DNA of 64,000 nt from Candidatus Obscuribacterales bacterium (GTDB lineage: Bacteria > Cyanobacteriota > Vampirovibrionia > Obscuribacterales > Obscuribacteraceae), in the NCBI GenBank assembly GCA_019744775.1, contig JAIETZ010000004.1:1-64000 (forward strand). Reading direction: 5' to 3'. The position numbers were made by a program, and so were the translations under genes. The notes under the pieces are model-generated. The model searched no databases. It worked only from the letters and a program-made list of their open reading frames with translations, and was not told where the DNA came from. Positions 41,303-49,430 of the stretch are shown here, one piece after another. Position 1 is the first letter of the stretch; the number at the start of each line of letters is the position of its first letter.

Positions 41303-42466
41303 TTGGCTAAATCAATACGTATACTTGAATGTATGCTTTCAACCAAGCGAAAAGTAGCCATTGGCATTATCGCCCTCACAGTCGTGTCGGCACTGTTTGC
41401 CTATTTCGTCAAACCGCATCCGCCGCTTTTGGAAATGGTAAGTCCGCAGCAAGAATTGCCGGACTACAAAGCGCATTACCCGGGTGACACCAGTCTGGCC
41501 AATCGATTGTCAAAATCATTTGGATTGGCAATGGTGCTCATTCAAAGTCCATACACGGAAAACAATGTAATAGCACTTGAGGCAATTCGCAGTTGGGGCA
41601 GAGATCAGTTTCAGAAGGAACCTGATTTTCTCCATCCTGTCAGTTTGGAATATCCAAACCCCAGACGTCACAGTTTTATCGAAGCATTTTTCTACAATTT
41701 GTTCACATCCCCCAGATACTATCTGGAAGAACAAATAGGCAATCTCATCAGCTGGCGAATTGCTGATTTTCACAACACGTCTGAGTACGCAAGCTTCCGC
41801 ACATCGTACTTCGAAATTTTTGGAGTTGATGCGGATGCAGCTGCGCTTCTAGCTCGCTATCAGACCGAAAAAGGCAAAACAGCGGTCGGCGTAGTGCTCT
41901 GGAGTTTGATGTGGCTTTTCGCGACGCTTATGGGACTGGTTTACTTGATAACGAGCCCGGCAAAGCTGCGATTTGAAAGACTGCAAATGGTGCTTGCTTA
42001 TCTGTGGCTGTTGCTTGCTCCCTGTTACTTGGCTCGCGCCTACATTGAAAACAGTGTTGCCACTCTGGTTTCAGGCGTTGTTTCTGCCTTCGTCGGCATT
42101 TATTTGCGCTTTCCCTTCATCATCAAGATTGAAGACCGCGGCGCACTTCGTGTGTATCGAACAACAATGAATTCCAAGCGCGTCGCTTTTGCCGCTTGGC
42201 TTTCTTACAGTTTGATGGCAATCCAAGTATTAACCTGGCTCAAAACCGAGTCCCTCATTGATCCGGATCCGATTAGCTTGCTTATCTCAGCAATCACCGG
42301 CAATTTCGTCCATGATCCTATCGCCGAAGAGAAAGTAATCGGTAGAGTTATCGCTCTTATCTGGGTTGTTATGAGCGCTTGGGCGGCTCGCGAAATCAAT
42401 CGCGATGCCAAGGCCGCTTTTGAAGCGGAAGAAAAGCTTGCCTCATTGAAAGGACCAGCAACCTAA
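41303..42466 (+). CDS. Integral membrane protein of unknown function
   Basis: 387 residues. The chosen start is TTG with AAGG just upstream; ATG at 41333 is an alternative that loses 10 residues and has no Shine-Dalgarno. One N-terminal helix (about residues 17-36) is followed by a ~150-residue soluble region, then about five membrane helices (about 196-218, 225-245, 248-268, 295-313, 349-366), and a charged C-terminus. No family is recognised. It begins 41 bp after the SulP-carbonic anhydrase gene on the same strand and could be cotranscribed. Confidence 0.72.
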   Translation: MAKSIRILECMLSTKRKVAIGIIALTVVSALFAYFVKPHPPLLEMVSPQQELPDYKAHYPGDTSLANRLSKSFGLAMVLIQSPYTENNVIALEAIRSWGRDQFQKEPDFLHPVSLEYPNPRRHSFIEAFFYNLFTSPRYYLEEQIGNLISWRIADFHNTSEYASFRTSYFEIFGVDADAAALLARYQTEKGKTAVGVVLWSLMWLFATLMGLVYLITSPAKLRFERLQMVLAYLWLLLAPCYLARAYIENSVATLVSGVVSAFVGIYLRFPFIIKIEDRGALRVYRTTMNSKRVAFAAWLSYSLMAIQVLTWLKTESLIDPDPISLLISAITGNFVHDPIAEEKVIGRVIALIWVVMSAWAAREINRDAKAAFEAEEKLASLKGPAT

Positions 42467-42496
42467 ACTACAATATCTAGACTTCGATATTCACAC

Positions 42497-42580
42497 GCCT
42501 TTGTGTCGGAACTGGTATACGAGTCGCACTTAAAATGCGATGCCCGTAAGGGATTGAGGGTTCGAATCCCTCCAAAGGCA
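42497..42580 (+). tRNA. tRNA-Leu (anticodon UAA), intronless
   Basis: All arms fit. The acceptor stem is GCCTTTG/CAAAGGC with discriminator A. The D stem is TCG/CGA with a GG-containing loop. The anticodon stem TCGCA/TGCGA encloses loop CTTAAAA (anticodon TAA). A long class II variable arm (TGCCCGTAAGGGATT) follows, then T arm GAGGG-TTCGAAT-CCCTC. CCA is not encoded. The anticodon loop is continuous, so the group I intron typical of many cyanobacterial tRNA-Leu(UAA) genes is absent. Confidence 0.96.
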
Positions 42581-42589
42581 AATATTTCC

Positions 42590-43108
42590 TCAAAACGACT
42601 TTGCTTTAGTTATGTCCTTGGCGGCCATGGAATACTTGCCCAGGTCTGCATAGATTTGCGCACGCTGCGCATAGCCGTGGCTGTAGCGAGGAAATTTCTC
42701 AATCAACGAATTACAGTCTTTCAACGCCAACTGCAACTGCCCGGCTTCGCGATAAGCTATTGCACGATTATCGAGTGGACCTGGACGATCAGGATCCAAT
42801 TGCATCGCTTTGGTGCTGTCACTAATAGATAACTCGTATTGTTTCAATTCGATGTAAGCCAGCGCACGCTGCTGGTAGGCAGCAACATCCTCTGGGTTTC
42901 TCGCTATCATTTCGCTGTATTTGCGTACTTTGCATTCCGCCTCTCGCATAGCCTTGGGCACCTTACTTGGAGCAGGCTTTGTATTCAATGTCTGCTCAAA
43001 TAACGGAATCGAAAGTGCAATAGCAGCAATAAGCAACAAGCCGCACACAATTGTGGCAACACGCACACTGGTAATTCGTTTTGCCTTTGGTGTCGCTTCG
43101 TGCGTCAT
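42590..43108 (-). CDS. Membrane-anchored TPR protein
   Basis: ATG at 43108 (MTHEATPK) overlaps the stop of the upstream gene as ATGA, the usual coupling arrangement, so it is preferred to the ATG at 43126. After a short cytoplasmic start there is one membrane helix (VRVATIVCGLLLIAAIALSI). About three tetratricopeptide repeats follow (NPEDVAAYQQRALAYIELKQY, DPDRPGPLDNRAIAYREAGQ, YSHGYAQRAQIYADLGKY). TPRs mediate protein contacts; the partner is unknown. It is the last gene of a three-gene operon and ends 9 bp from the convergent tRNA gene. Confidence 0.85.
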   Translation of the reverse strand: MTHEATPKAKRITSVRVATIVCGLLLIAAIALSIPLFEQTLNTKPAPSKVPKAMREAECKVRKYSEMIARNPEDVAAYQQRALAYIELKQYELSISDSTKAMQLDPDRPGPLDNRAIAYREAGQLQLALKDCNSLIEKFPRYSHGYAQRAQIYADLGKYSMAAKDITKAKSF

Positions 43109-43785
43109 GGTTTCAATTGAGTCCATGGTGTGGGTTTACTAGACGGATCGTGTTTGCAGATAGAACAATCAGCCGGCGCGGAGATTGGAATATTTACTTG
43201 TATCGTCGAATAAAACATGTCGCCGAATTTTTGCTCAGCGGCTTTTACTCCGTCGGCTGTTCCTTTAGCAAAGACTGCAGCAGCTATAGGCTGTCCACCC
43301 AAATTTTCAACAAAAAACGGCAACCTGTTGCTGACACATCGACCTTGCTGAGACACACCATTGAACACAAGCACCTTTGCACCCGGCTTCAATTCGCCGG
43401 AGACAACTTTGCTACCGAACCAGCCACCTGGAAGATATTCCAAATAAACAGCCTGAACATTTTTCTTCTGTGCAAGCTTGTCGACAACAGTCTTAACTGC
43501 CGGTTGTGCCGGAGCAAAGACAGCGTCTACCTTTATTTTCTGCGCATCCATCCAACGCGCAACATCTTCAACAATCCAGTCAACAAATTGTGCGTTGGAT
43601 GCTATTGGCTCAATGAGAAAAACAGACCGCAAATGATTGCCGATTTGCTCGTCATTGCTGACTGGGTACTCAAAATGTCCATCTTTGAAAAAAATGCCCG
43701 GCGTAGAAAGGATTTGCCCAATCTTGTCGGCGGGCATCGTTTTCGATGTGACTGTTATCGCACCATCTATCAGCGCATCAGCCAT
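43105..43785 (-). CDS. Orotate phosphoribosyltransferase-like protein
   Basis: 226 residues. The fold pattern of type I phosphoribosyltransferases is visible: VDAVFAPAQPAVKTVVDKLA near residues 87-106, YLEYLPGGWF, then GAKVLVFNGVSQQGRCVSN near 137-155, at the place of the PRPP-binding loop. In active enzymes this loop usually reads VxDDxxxTG; here the two acidic residues are replaced by FN, so PRPP binding or catalysis may be lost. The C-terminus ends in a C-x-x-C (ADCSICK), as in some OPRT-like proteins. The start overlaps the previous stop by one base (TAATG) and the stop overlaps the next start (ATGA). A pyrimidine role is not supported by the neighbours. Confidence 0.62.
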   Translation of the reverse strand: MADALIDGAITVTSKTMPADKIGQILSTPGIFFKDGHFEYPVSNDEQIGNHLRSVFLIEPIASNAQFVDWIVEDVARWMDAQKIKVDAVFAPAQPAVKTVVDKLAQKKNVQAVYLEYLPGGWFGSKVVSGELKPGAKVLVFNGVSQQGRCVSNRLPFFVENLGGQPIAAAVFAKGTADGVKAAEQKFGDMFYSTIQVNIPISAPADCSICKHDPSSKPTPWTQLKP

Positions 43786-44627
43786 TACTTCACCTTGGCG
43801 TACTCAGCTATCTTTACCTTGTTTTCCAGGGTACCAATACCTTCCACTTCCATCGTAACGACATCGCCCGATTTCAGCCAGGGGTATTTAGCCGGCTCAA
43901 TAACTTCTCCGGTTTTCGGATCAGTCTTGGCCATAAATTCAGCAATACAGCCATTGCCAACTGTGCCGGAGCCAATGATGTAACCACCGTGAATGGTGAT
44001 GTTGTGTGCGCCGAGCCAAGCCATAAAGCGCGGGAAACTCCACGCTTCACGTGCATTGGTTTTCGGATCGTTGTAATAAAGAGTGTTGTAGTTGCTGCGC
44101 ATGCGCTCCTGACCGTTAATCTTCAGGATCATCTCCATATCCATTACGCCTTTTTCGTCGAGTTTGAAATCGGATACAGGCACAAGACGCGGTCCAAAGC
44201 TATTGCCTAAAATGCCTTTACTGTGTGTTGGTCCAAGACCTTCCATGTCTTTCTTCTGAACATCACGCGCGGACCAATCGTTGAGGATGGTCAAATAACA
44301 ATGATTCTTGAAGAAATCCATTGCTTCATCAAAGCTTGTAAGCAATGCTGTCTTTGTTGCTACGCAGGCAATTTCAAATTCGTAATCAGGAGCCATAATG
44401 CTCGAAGGAATAACCACTTCTTCGCCAGGTCCATAAACTTTTTCCGGCGGCAGATCAACTACATAATAAGCTGCGTGCTCGTACCAACCTGGCCAAATTT
44501 GTATGCCGCGTTTTGCACGGATTTGAACAACGTGCTTTTCAAAGCCCAAACAATCAAGCAAAATTCTCGGTTCGGGAATTTCAACATTGAGGAATTTAAC
44601 TGTACGCGGATTGCGCTCAAACAACAT
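43785..44627 (-). CDS. Fumarylacetoacetate hydrolase-family protein
   Basis: 280 residues. The FAH catalytic domain is clear: PDYEFEIACV (E83 and E85 as metal ligands), NDWSARD (D117, R121, D122), GPTHSKGILGNSFGP and GYIIGSGTVGNGC. Family members hydrolyse or decarboxylate acyl-pyruvate-type compounds using a divalent metal; the substrate here cannot be read from sequence. An N-terminal ~75 residues precede the core. ATG at 44627 has GAGG about 8-9 bases upstream. It is the first gene of a coupled operon with a phosphoribosyltransferase-like gene and a TPR gene, and is divergent from the rhodanese gene. Confidence 0.85.
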   Translation of the reverse strand: MLFERNPRTVKFLNVEIPEPRILLDCLGFEKHVVQIRAKRGIQIWPGWYEHAAYYVVDLPPEKVYGPGEEVVIPSSIMAPDYEFEIACVATKTALLTSFDEAMDFFKNHCYLTILNDWSARDVQKKDMEGLGPTHSKGILGNSFGPRLVPVSDFKLDEKGVMDMEMILKINGQERMRSNYNTLYYNDPKTNAREAWSFPRFMAWLGAHNITIHGGYIIGSGTVGNGCIAEFMAKTDPKTGEVIEPAKYPWLKSGDVVTMEVEGIGTLENKVKIAEYAKVK

Positions 44628-44763
44628 TTAGCTTGCCTCGCTCATTACAACGCCCATTGGGTACGTTTTTGATAGTTATGAATGAACATATTATGGCATT
44701 CAGAGACGCACTTGAGAACATGAAAGAGTACAATATTTCCACTCTGAATTGAGGATATCGCCA

Positions 44764-45138
44764 ATGAAACATAGTGCCGCATTTGAAAAGCTGGCTGAAG
44801 ACGCCAAGACTCGCGTAAAAGAGATCTCGGTCGACGACGTATTTGCAAAATTGCAAAACCGCGTGCCGTTCTACTTTATAGATGTACGTGAAGATCATGA
44901 ATGGACAGCCGGACATGCTCAAGGAGCCCAACACCTCGGGCGCGGCATTATAGAGCGCGATATCGAGAAAGAAATACCTGACTACAATGCAGAAATAGTC
45001 CTTTACTGCGGAGGCGGCTACCGCTCAGCCATGGCTGCCGATAACCTACAAAAAATGGGTTACAAAAACGTCCTGTCTATGGCAGGCGGAATAAGACTCT
45101 GGCGCGAGAAGAACCTACCGGAAACCAATCCTTCGTAA
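44764..45138 (+). CDS. Rhodanese-domain protein
   Basis: 124 residues from ATG 44764, with GAGG ten bases upstream; a TTG at 44749 is in frame but lies on that Shine-Dalgarno. A single rhodanese domain covers nearly the whole protein: FYFIDVREDHEW, GHAQGAQHLG, then the active-site loop YCGGGYRS with C82, and SMAGGIRLWREKNLP. The CxxGxR loop fits an active sulfurtransferase. It is cytoplasmic, with no signal peptide. The reductase-like gene follows 12 bp later, so the two form an operon. Confidence 0.92.
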   Translation: MKHSAAFEKLAEDAKTRVKEISVDDVFAKLQNRVPFYFIDVREDHEWTAGHAQGAQHLGRGIIERDIEKEIPDYNAEIVLYCGGGYRSAMAADNLQKMGYKNVLSMAGGIRLWREKNLPETNPS

Positions 45139-45150
45139 GGTGATAGACCG

Positions 45151-46200
45151 ATGACGTGGATGTTATACGGTGCCAACGGCTACACAGGTAAATTAATTGC
45201 TCGACTTGCCAAGGAAAAGGGACTCAAGCCTATTTTGGCCGGTCGCAATTCAGTACAAGTTGAACAGTTAGGCAAAGAGCTTGATATGCCTTGGCGGGCA
45301 TTTTCGCTTTTATCCAGCGATGAGATTGCGTCCAATCTGCAAGGTGTAGATTTAGTGTTGCATTGTGCAGGACCTTTTTCGGCAACATTTCGGCCAATGT
45401 TCAATGCTTGCCTCAAAGCTAAAGTGCACTATTTGGATGTCACCGGTGAAATTGGTGTATTTGAGGAACTCTTCTCTCGCAATTCCGATTGCGTAGATGC
45501 CGGTATCACGGCAATTTGCGGAGTGGGATTTGATGTGGTTCCTACAGATTGCTTGGCGGCAATGGTAAAAGAACGCCTGCCTGAGACAACTCAGTTGCGT
45601 CTAGGTATCGCAGGTGTTGGAGCAGGTATAAGCCGCGGTACCGCCAAAACAATGTTTGAAGGCACCGCCCATGGTGGCTGTATCAGACAGGACGGCAAGC
45701 TTGTTAAGGTACCGCTTGCCTATAAGACAACAAAGTTCCACTTCAATCACAAAAACACAATTTCAGTAACTATGCCGTGGGGAGATTTGGCGACGGCTTA
45801 TAGATCTACCGGCATTCCCAACATTGAAGTTTATTTTGCCACCACAACCAACGCAATTATGTTTATGCGTTTGGCAGAGTTATTCAGACCGCTTCTTGCC
45901 AGTCCGCCGGTGCAGATAATCGGCAAGCAAATAATTTCGAAATACATAACCGGTCCGACCGATGAAGGACGCTCCGCGGCCAAATGCGTAATCGTCGCAG
46001 ATGGAAAATTTGGAGACATGCAATGCACATTGCGCATGCGTTGTCCTGAAGGCTATACACTGACCAGCCATTCGGCACTTACTTGCGTGGAAAGACTCCT
46101 TGCCGGCGGCATTGCCACAGGTGCACTAACACCGTCGATGGCCTTCGGCGCGGATGTAGTCAACGCAATACCAGGAATTGAAATAGAAACACTCAACTGA
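45151..46200 (+). CDS. Saccharopine dehydrogenase-like NAD(P)-binding oxidoreductase
   Basis: 349 residues. The N-terminus holds a Rossmann nucleotide site (YGANGYTGKLIA) and AGRN, as in the saccharopine dehydrogenase/trans-acting enoyl reductase family. Further family-like motifs are VLHCAGPFSATF, HYLDVTGEIGVFEE and GVGFDVVPTDCLAA. The substrate is unknown; relatives act on lipids, polyketides or amino acids. The start ATG has AAGGTGAT nine bases upstream and lies 12 bp after the rhodanese gene. Confidence 0.87.
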   Translation: MTWMLYGANGYTGKLIARLAKEKGLKPILAGRNSVQVEQLGKELDMPWRAFSLLSSDEIASNLQGVDLVLHCAGPFSATFRPMFNACLKAKVHYLDVTGEIGVFEELFSRNSDCVDAGITAICGVGFDVVPTDCLAAMVKERLPETTQLRLGIAGVGAGISRGTAKTMFEGTAHGGCIRQDGKLVKVPLAYKTTKFHFNHKNTISVTMPWGDLATAYRSTGIPNIEVYFATTTNAIMFMRLAELFRPLLASPPVQIIGKQIISKYITGPTDEGRSAAKCVIVADGKFGDMQCTLRMRCPEGYTLTSHSALTCVERLLAGGIATGALTPSMAFGADVVNAIPGIEIETLN

Positions 46201-46274
46201 GTATGCCGCATGACAAAGGCAAAGCCTCATGCCATAATTTCCATTATAAATAGGTCGCCTCAAGGGGGTTGTAA

Positions 46275-46952
46275 ATGAGATGGATACTTGCTGCTATTCT
46301 GGCTAGCACAGCGATTTCTGCGCAGGCTTGCGATATGCACCACCCCGATGCATGCGCCAAAGGACCCTGCAACACAAAATCCAAAGCCGTAGCTCAGGCG
46401 ACCGAATCAACTACGACCATAACAACAACGACAACAACCTCAACACCACTACAAGGCAGCGTGGTTAAGACAGTTAAAGAAGCTCAACTCGGACTCAACA
46501 CACTCGCCAAAACACTCGGACAAGTGAAGCATTCCGACACAGATCTTTACAACGAAGCGACAAGACAAGTCGCAAACCTAATTGAAGAACCAGAAATTAT
46601 CGCCGGGACAGTCATCTATATTCCGGTAAATTTCACGACTGGTGATTACCTGCCAATGCGCAAAAAGTGGGTTGACTACTACATGACTCAATTAGCTAAT
46701 CTAATTCCGATGCTACAAGAAGACATCGACGCTATTTTGATCCCTGACGACAAGGTAGAAAAAGCAGACGAATACATGACTGAATTGAAGTCAGGCGTTC
46801 AAGACATTCAAAACCAATATCAAATTCTGCAAACGTTAGCGGTTGGTCCAAATTACAATCAAACGGCCATTGCAGCAATTTGCCACAACATCGATCACGA
46901 CATCAAACAAATGGATGAAAGCCGTAAAAGGGCATTTCACGCAATTCGTTAA
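46275..46952 (+). CDS. Secreted protein of an unnamed family sharing the YLPxRKKWVDxYM motif
   Basis: 225 residues with a signal peptide (MRWILAAILASTAISAQA, then C). A Cys/His stretch (CDMHHPDACAKGPC) is followed by a Thr-rich linker and a helical domain. Residues ~115-155 match the secreted protein at 62221: GTVIYIPVNFTTGDYLPMRKKWVDYYM here and [28 protein letters not shown] there, so the two are paralogs. No known domain is recognised. A strong AAGGGGG Shine-Dalgarno precedes ATG. The stop overlaps the convergent gene by 4 bp (shared TTAA). Confidence 0.8.
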   Translation: MRWILAAILASTAISAQACDMHHPDACAKGPCNTKSKAVAQATESTTTITTTTTTSTPLQGSVVKTVKEAQLGLNTLAKTLGQVKHSDTDLYNEATRQVANLIEEPEIIAGTVIYIPVNFTTGDYLPMRKKWVDYYMTQLANLIPMLQEDIDAILIPDDKVEKADEYMTELKSGVQDIQNQYQILQTLAVGPNYNQTAIAAICHNIDHDIKQMDESRKRAFHAIR

Positions 46953-47449
46953 ATCCAGGGAAATGCTTCGTCAAGGAAGTACAGAACTTTGTTAACTGCT
47001 TTGCCTGTGAAATTCAGCATGTGACCGGCACCTGTTAGTGGTGACGTGACTACTTTGCCCATGCCGTCAACGATGCCGCCCTTCCAATTTTTTTCCGGTT
47101 TCTCATCATAATAATGAGGCTCTGGATATTTGGATGAATCAGCTCCGTCTGGTCTTGTACCAGTGTTCGGATGCAATTCGTCCCGCAGTGGAACATCCGG
47201 AGAATTTTCCGCGAGCAGCGGGTGATAGCCAAGCCGCTTTTCCATGTGGACTTTGCTTGGCTTGGACTTGAAGGTGCGCGAGTCCTTTATTCTTTTGTCC
47301 GTCTTATTTGCCCACGACTGCAAATCAGTTATGGACATCTTTTGCATTTGCTCTTCGGTCAACCACTCTGCATCATCAGCTGCTCTCACCGGAGCAAATG
47401 AAAACGAGATAGCGACCAAACAAGAAACCGGAATCAATAATTTACGCAT
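46949..47449 (-). CDS. Small secreted hypothetical protein
   Basis: 166 residues with a signal peptide (MRKLLIPVSCLVAISFSFAPVRA, then ADD). The mature part is hydrophilic. It starts with a helical stretch (EWLTEEQMQKMSITDLQSWANKTDKRI) and continues as a Pro/Asp/Tyr-rich segment. A weakly amphipathic C-terminus (GHMLNFTGKAVNKVLYFLDEAFPWI) closes it. No family is recognised. It shares its stop region with the convergent gene at 46275. Confidence 0.72.
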   Translation of the reverse strand: MRKLLIPVSCLVAISFSFAPVRAADDAEWLTEEQMQKMSITDLQSWANKTDKRIKDSRTFKSKPSKVHMEKRLGYHPLLAENSPDVPLRDELHPNTGTRPDGADSSKYPEPHYYDEKPEKNWKGGIVDGMGKVVTSPLTGAGHMLNFTGKAVNKVLYFLDEAFPWI

Positions 47450-47498
47450 GACAAGTGACCCCTTAATACCATCGGTATTATCTCACAGAGTTGGCAAC

Positions 47499-48071
47499 CT
47501 ACATACCAATAGCTGGTGTAGTAACTCCATTTTCATTGCGAACTTTTTGATCGAGTGCAATTAATGCCTCACGCACTTTGATCAATTGTTCTTTCTTTTG
47601 TACAAGCTGTGGAGCAAGCAATTGTCCACTGTCGTCTGTCGCAGCCAATCCCATCGGATTGTCTATCAATTTCAAATACGTTTGGAACAACTTGGATGTT
47701 TCAAGATAGTACCAAGCATATCCTTCGTATAGTTGTTTTGTTTGCGTCATCTTCGGCATTGCATCAAGCATTTGCGAAGCGCGCACGTAGCGACCCGACA
47801 ATCCTGACAGCAAAGTTCTGGCTGAGCCTTTGTCAAAATTCGGCATTATCGCTTGGGCTAACAATCCATCACACTGCTCTTTTTCTTGCATGGTGATGAT
47901 ATTTGCATGCATGATTTGATCAAACTTAGTGAACCACTGACCAACACTCACAGGTGCAATCGGAGCACGCTGAGCGACCGTTTGGGGAGCAGCTAACACT
48001 GCAGATTGAATCATGGGCACTGAGCTAGCTATCAAAGTCAAAGCTGCCAAGCTACGCAAATTTTTGATCAT
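47499..48071 (-). CDS. Small secreted hypothetical protein
   Basis: 190 residues from ATG 48071, which has GAGG eight bases upstream; the in-frame TTG at 48077 is too close to that site. A signal peptide (MIKNLRSLAALTLIASSVPMIQSAVLAAP) is followed by an all-helical mature region. No family is recognised. A palindrome CACAAA-tt-TTTGTG (48083-48096) lies in the leader just before the Shine-Dalgarno. Confidence 0.72.
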   Translation of the reverse strand: MIKNLRSLAALTLIASSVPMIQSAVLAAPQTVAQRAPIAPVSVGQWFTKFDQIMHANIITMQEKEQCDGLLAQAIMPNFDKGSARTLLSGLSGRYVRASQMLDAMPKMTQTKQLYEGYAWYYLETSKLFQTYLKLIDNPMGLAATDDSGQLLAPQLVQKKEQLIKVREALIALDQKVRNENGVTTPAIGM

Positions 48072-48251
48072 CGCCAAATCCTCACAAATTTTTGTGTTTC
48101 CTATTTTATATGCCTGACAAGGTCTTCTCTAAGGCTCACCAGCTCTTGCTAACGGCCACATTAAAATCTTCAAAACAATGTTGTCAATAAATTTCGCTCA
48201 TCAAAATTAAGGGTAAGTCCAATATACTTAATAGGCTAATTTCGGGAGATC

Positions 48252-49421
48252 TTGCTCTTGCCGGAAAAGGAAAAAAAGGCGACCGTGCGGACGTTTCAAG
48301 AAGAAAGACAACTTCAATTGGCCGAAGATGGCGAGCAGCAAGCTTTGGAATTTCCCAACTGCGACCCAAAGAAAGCGGCGCGTCTTTCGCTTATCCCTGG
48401 ATTGGGGCAGCTCTACGTCGGTGACAAGCGTCGCGGCTATCTCTACCTGGCTGTATCCGCCACAAACTTTCTAATTCTGGGTTGGATGTTTTTCTCCGAG
48501 CCCATTCTCAAAGCGATTGAAAACGTCTTTGGTTCTATCGGCTTGCAAGTACATTGGGATTCCGCATCGCCTCTGCAAGTGCATTTTGGAAGTGCTCTTT
48601 CATTTGTAATTCTCGGCTTGATAATTTCTTTCACGCTGTTTGCCAGCAGACAAGCGTATGACTATGCCAAGCGCCTTAAGCAAGGGTATATCGTTCACCA
48701 CCGCACATTGATGTTGTCCGAAACAACAAGCGGATCGTATCTGGCACACTTTGCCTTCATCATGGCATTTCTTGTTTTGATTCTGTTCTTCATTGCGCCT
48801 AAGCCACCGCAAGAACAAATCACCGAGATTGAACTTGTCCCATCAAATCCAGCACCGAAGAAGAATCCTTCTCCAGCTGCACCCAAAAAAGCTCCGGAAC
48901 CACCGAAGCCGGTACCACCAAAACCAGTACCAAAACAAGTTGTAAGACCAGTAGCACCAACACCTATCGCAGTGGTATCACCGAAGCCGGCGCCTGATAT
49001 GGTGCCGATGCCTGCACCACAACCAGCTCCTACTGCACCATCAACAAGCAGCGGCGGCGGATCATCTTCCGGTGGCACAGGATCAGGAGAAGGTGACGAC
49101 GGCGATGGAGCAGCTGATGTCGACTACGGCTCCTGGCTAACTGCCATGCAAAGAAAAATCAAAAAGAGTTGGTTCCCACCACGCGGCAACGAATCCAACA
49201 AAATCGTCATCGGCTTCAAAGCACATAGAGACGGCACAGTAACCGGCATCAAGATGGTCACTTCATCTGGTGTGGCTGTCGCCGACCAAGCAGCAGTAGA
49301 AGCCATCAAGCAAGCTCAGCCCTTGCCACCACTGCCAAAAGGCGCACCGGATATGATCCAGGTCAACTTCAAATTCGACTACGACGTCTTCTCCGGCACG
49401 GGATCTTTCCGTCAGTTTTAA
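48252..49421 (+). CDS. TonB-like protein with an N-terminal GLGQxY membrane domain
   Basis: 389 residues. TTG at 48252 or 48258 is the likely start, after GGGAG at 48244; no ATG fits. Residues ~44-135 contain LSLIPGLGQLYVGDKRRGYLYL and hydrophobic helices, the pattern of TM2/GQ-Y-type membrane domains. A further helix at ~165-182 is followed by a Pro/Lys-rich stretch (~183-275), a Gly/Ser-rich linker and a TonB C-terminal domain (~303-383: WLTAMQRKIKKSWFPP, GFKAHRDGTVTGIKMVTSSG, QAAVEAIKQAQPLPPLP). TonB proteins energise outer-membrane import together with ExbB/ExbD, which are not in the window. The extra N-terminal membrane domain is unusual for TonB. Confidence 0.83.
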   Translation: MLLPEKEKKATVRTFQEERQLQLAEDGEQQALEFPNCDPKKAARLSLIPGLGQLYVGDKRRGYLYLAVSATNFLILGWMFFSEPILKAIENVFGSIGLQVHWDSASPLQVHFGSALSFVILGLIISFTLFASRQAYDYAKRLKQGYIVHHRTLMLSETTSGSYLAHFAFIMAFLVLILFFIAPKPPQEQITEIELVPSNPAPKKNPSPAAPKKAPEPPKPVPPKPVPKQVVRPVAPTPIAVVSPKPAPDMVPMPAPQPAPTAPSTSSGGGSSSGGTGSGEGDDGDGAADVDYGSWLTAMQRKIKKSWFPPRGNESNKIVIGFKAHRDGTVTGIKMVTSSGVAVADQAAVEAIKQAQPLPPLPKGAPDMIQVNFKFDYDVFSGTGSFRQF

Positions 49422-49430
49422 GTATTTGAG

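Noticed and set aside
42503-42832. A 109-codon plus-strand frame beginning in the tRNA gene
   Set aside because: The first part is the tRNA-Leu sequence and the rest is antisense to the TPR gene.
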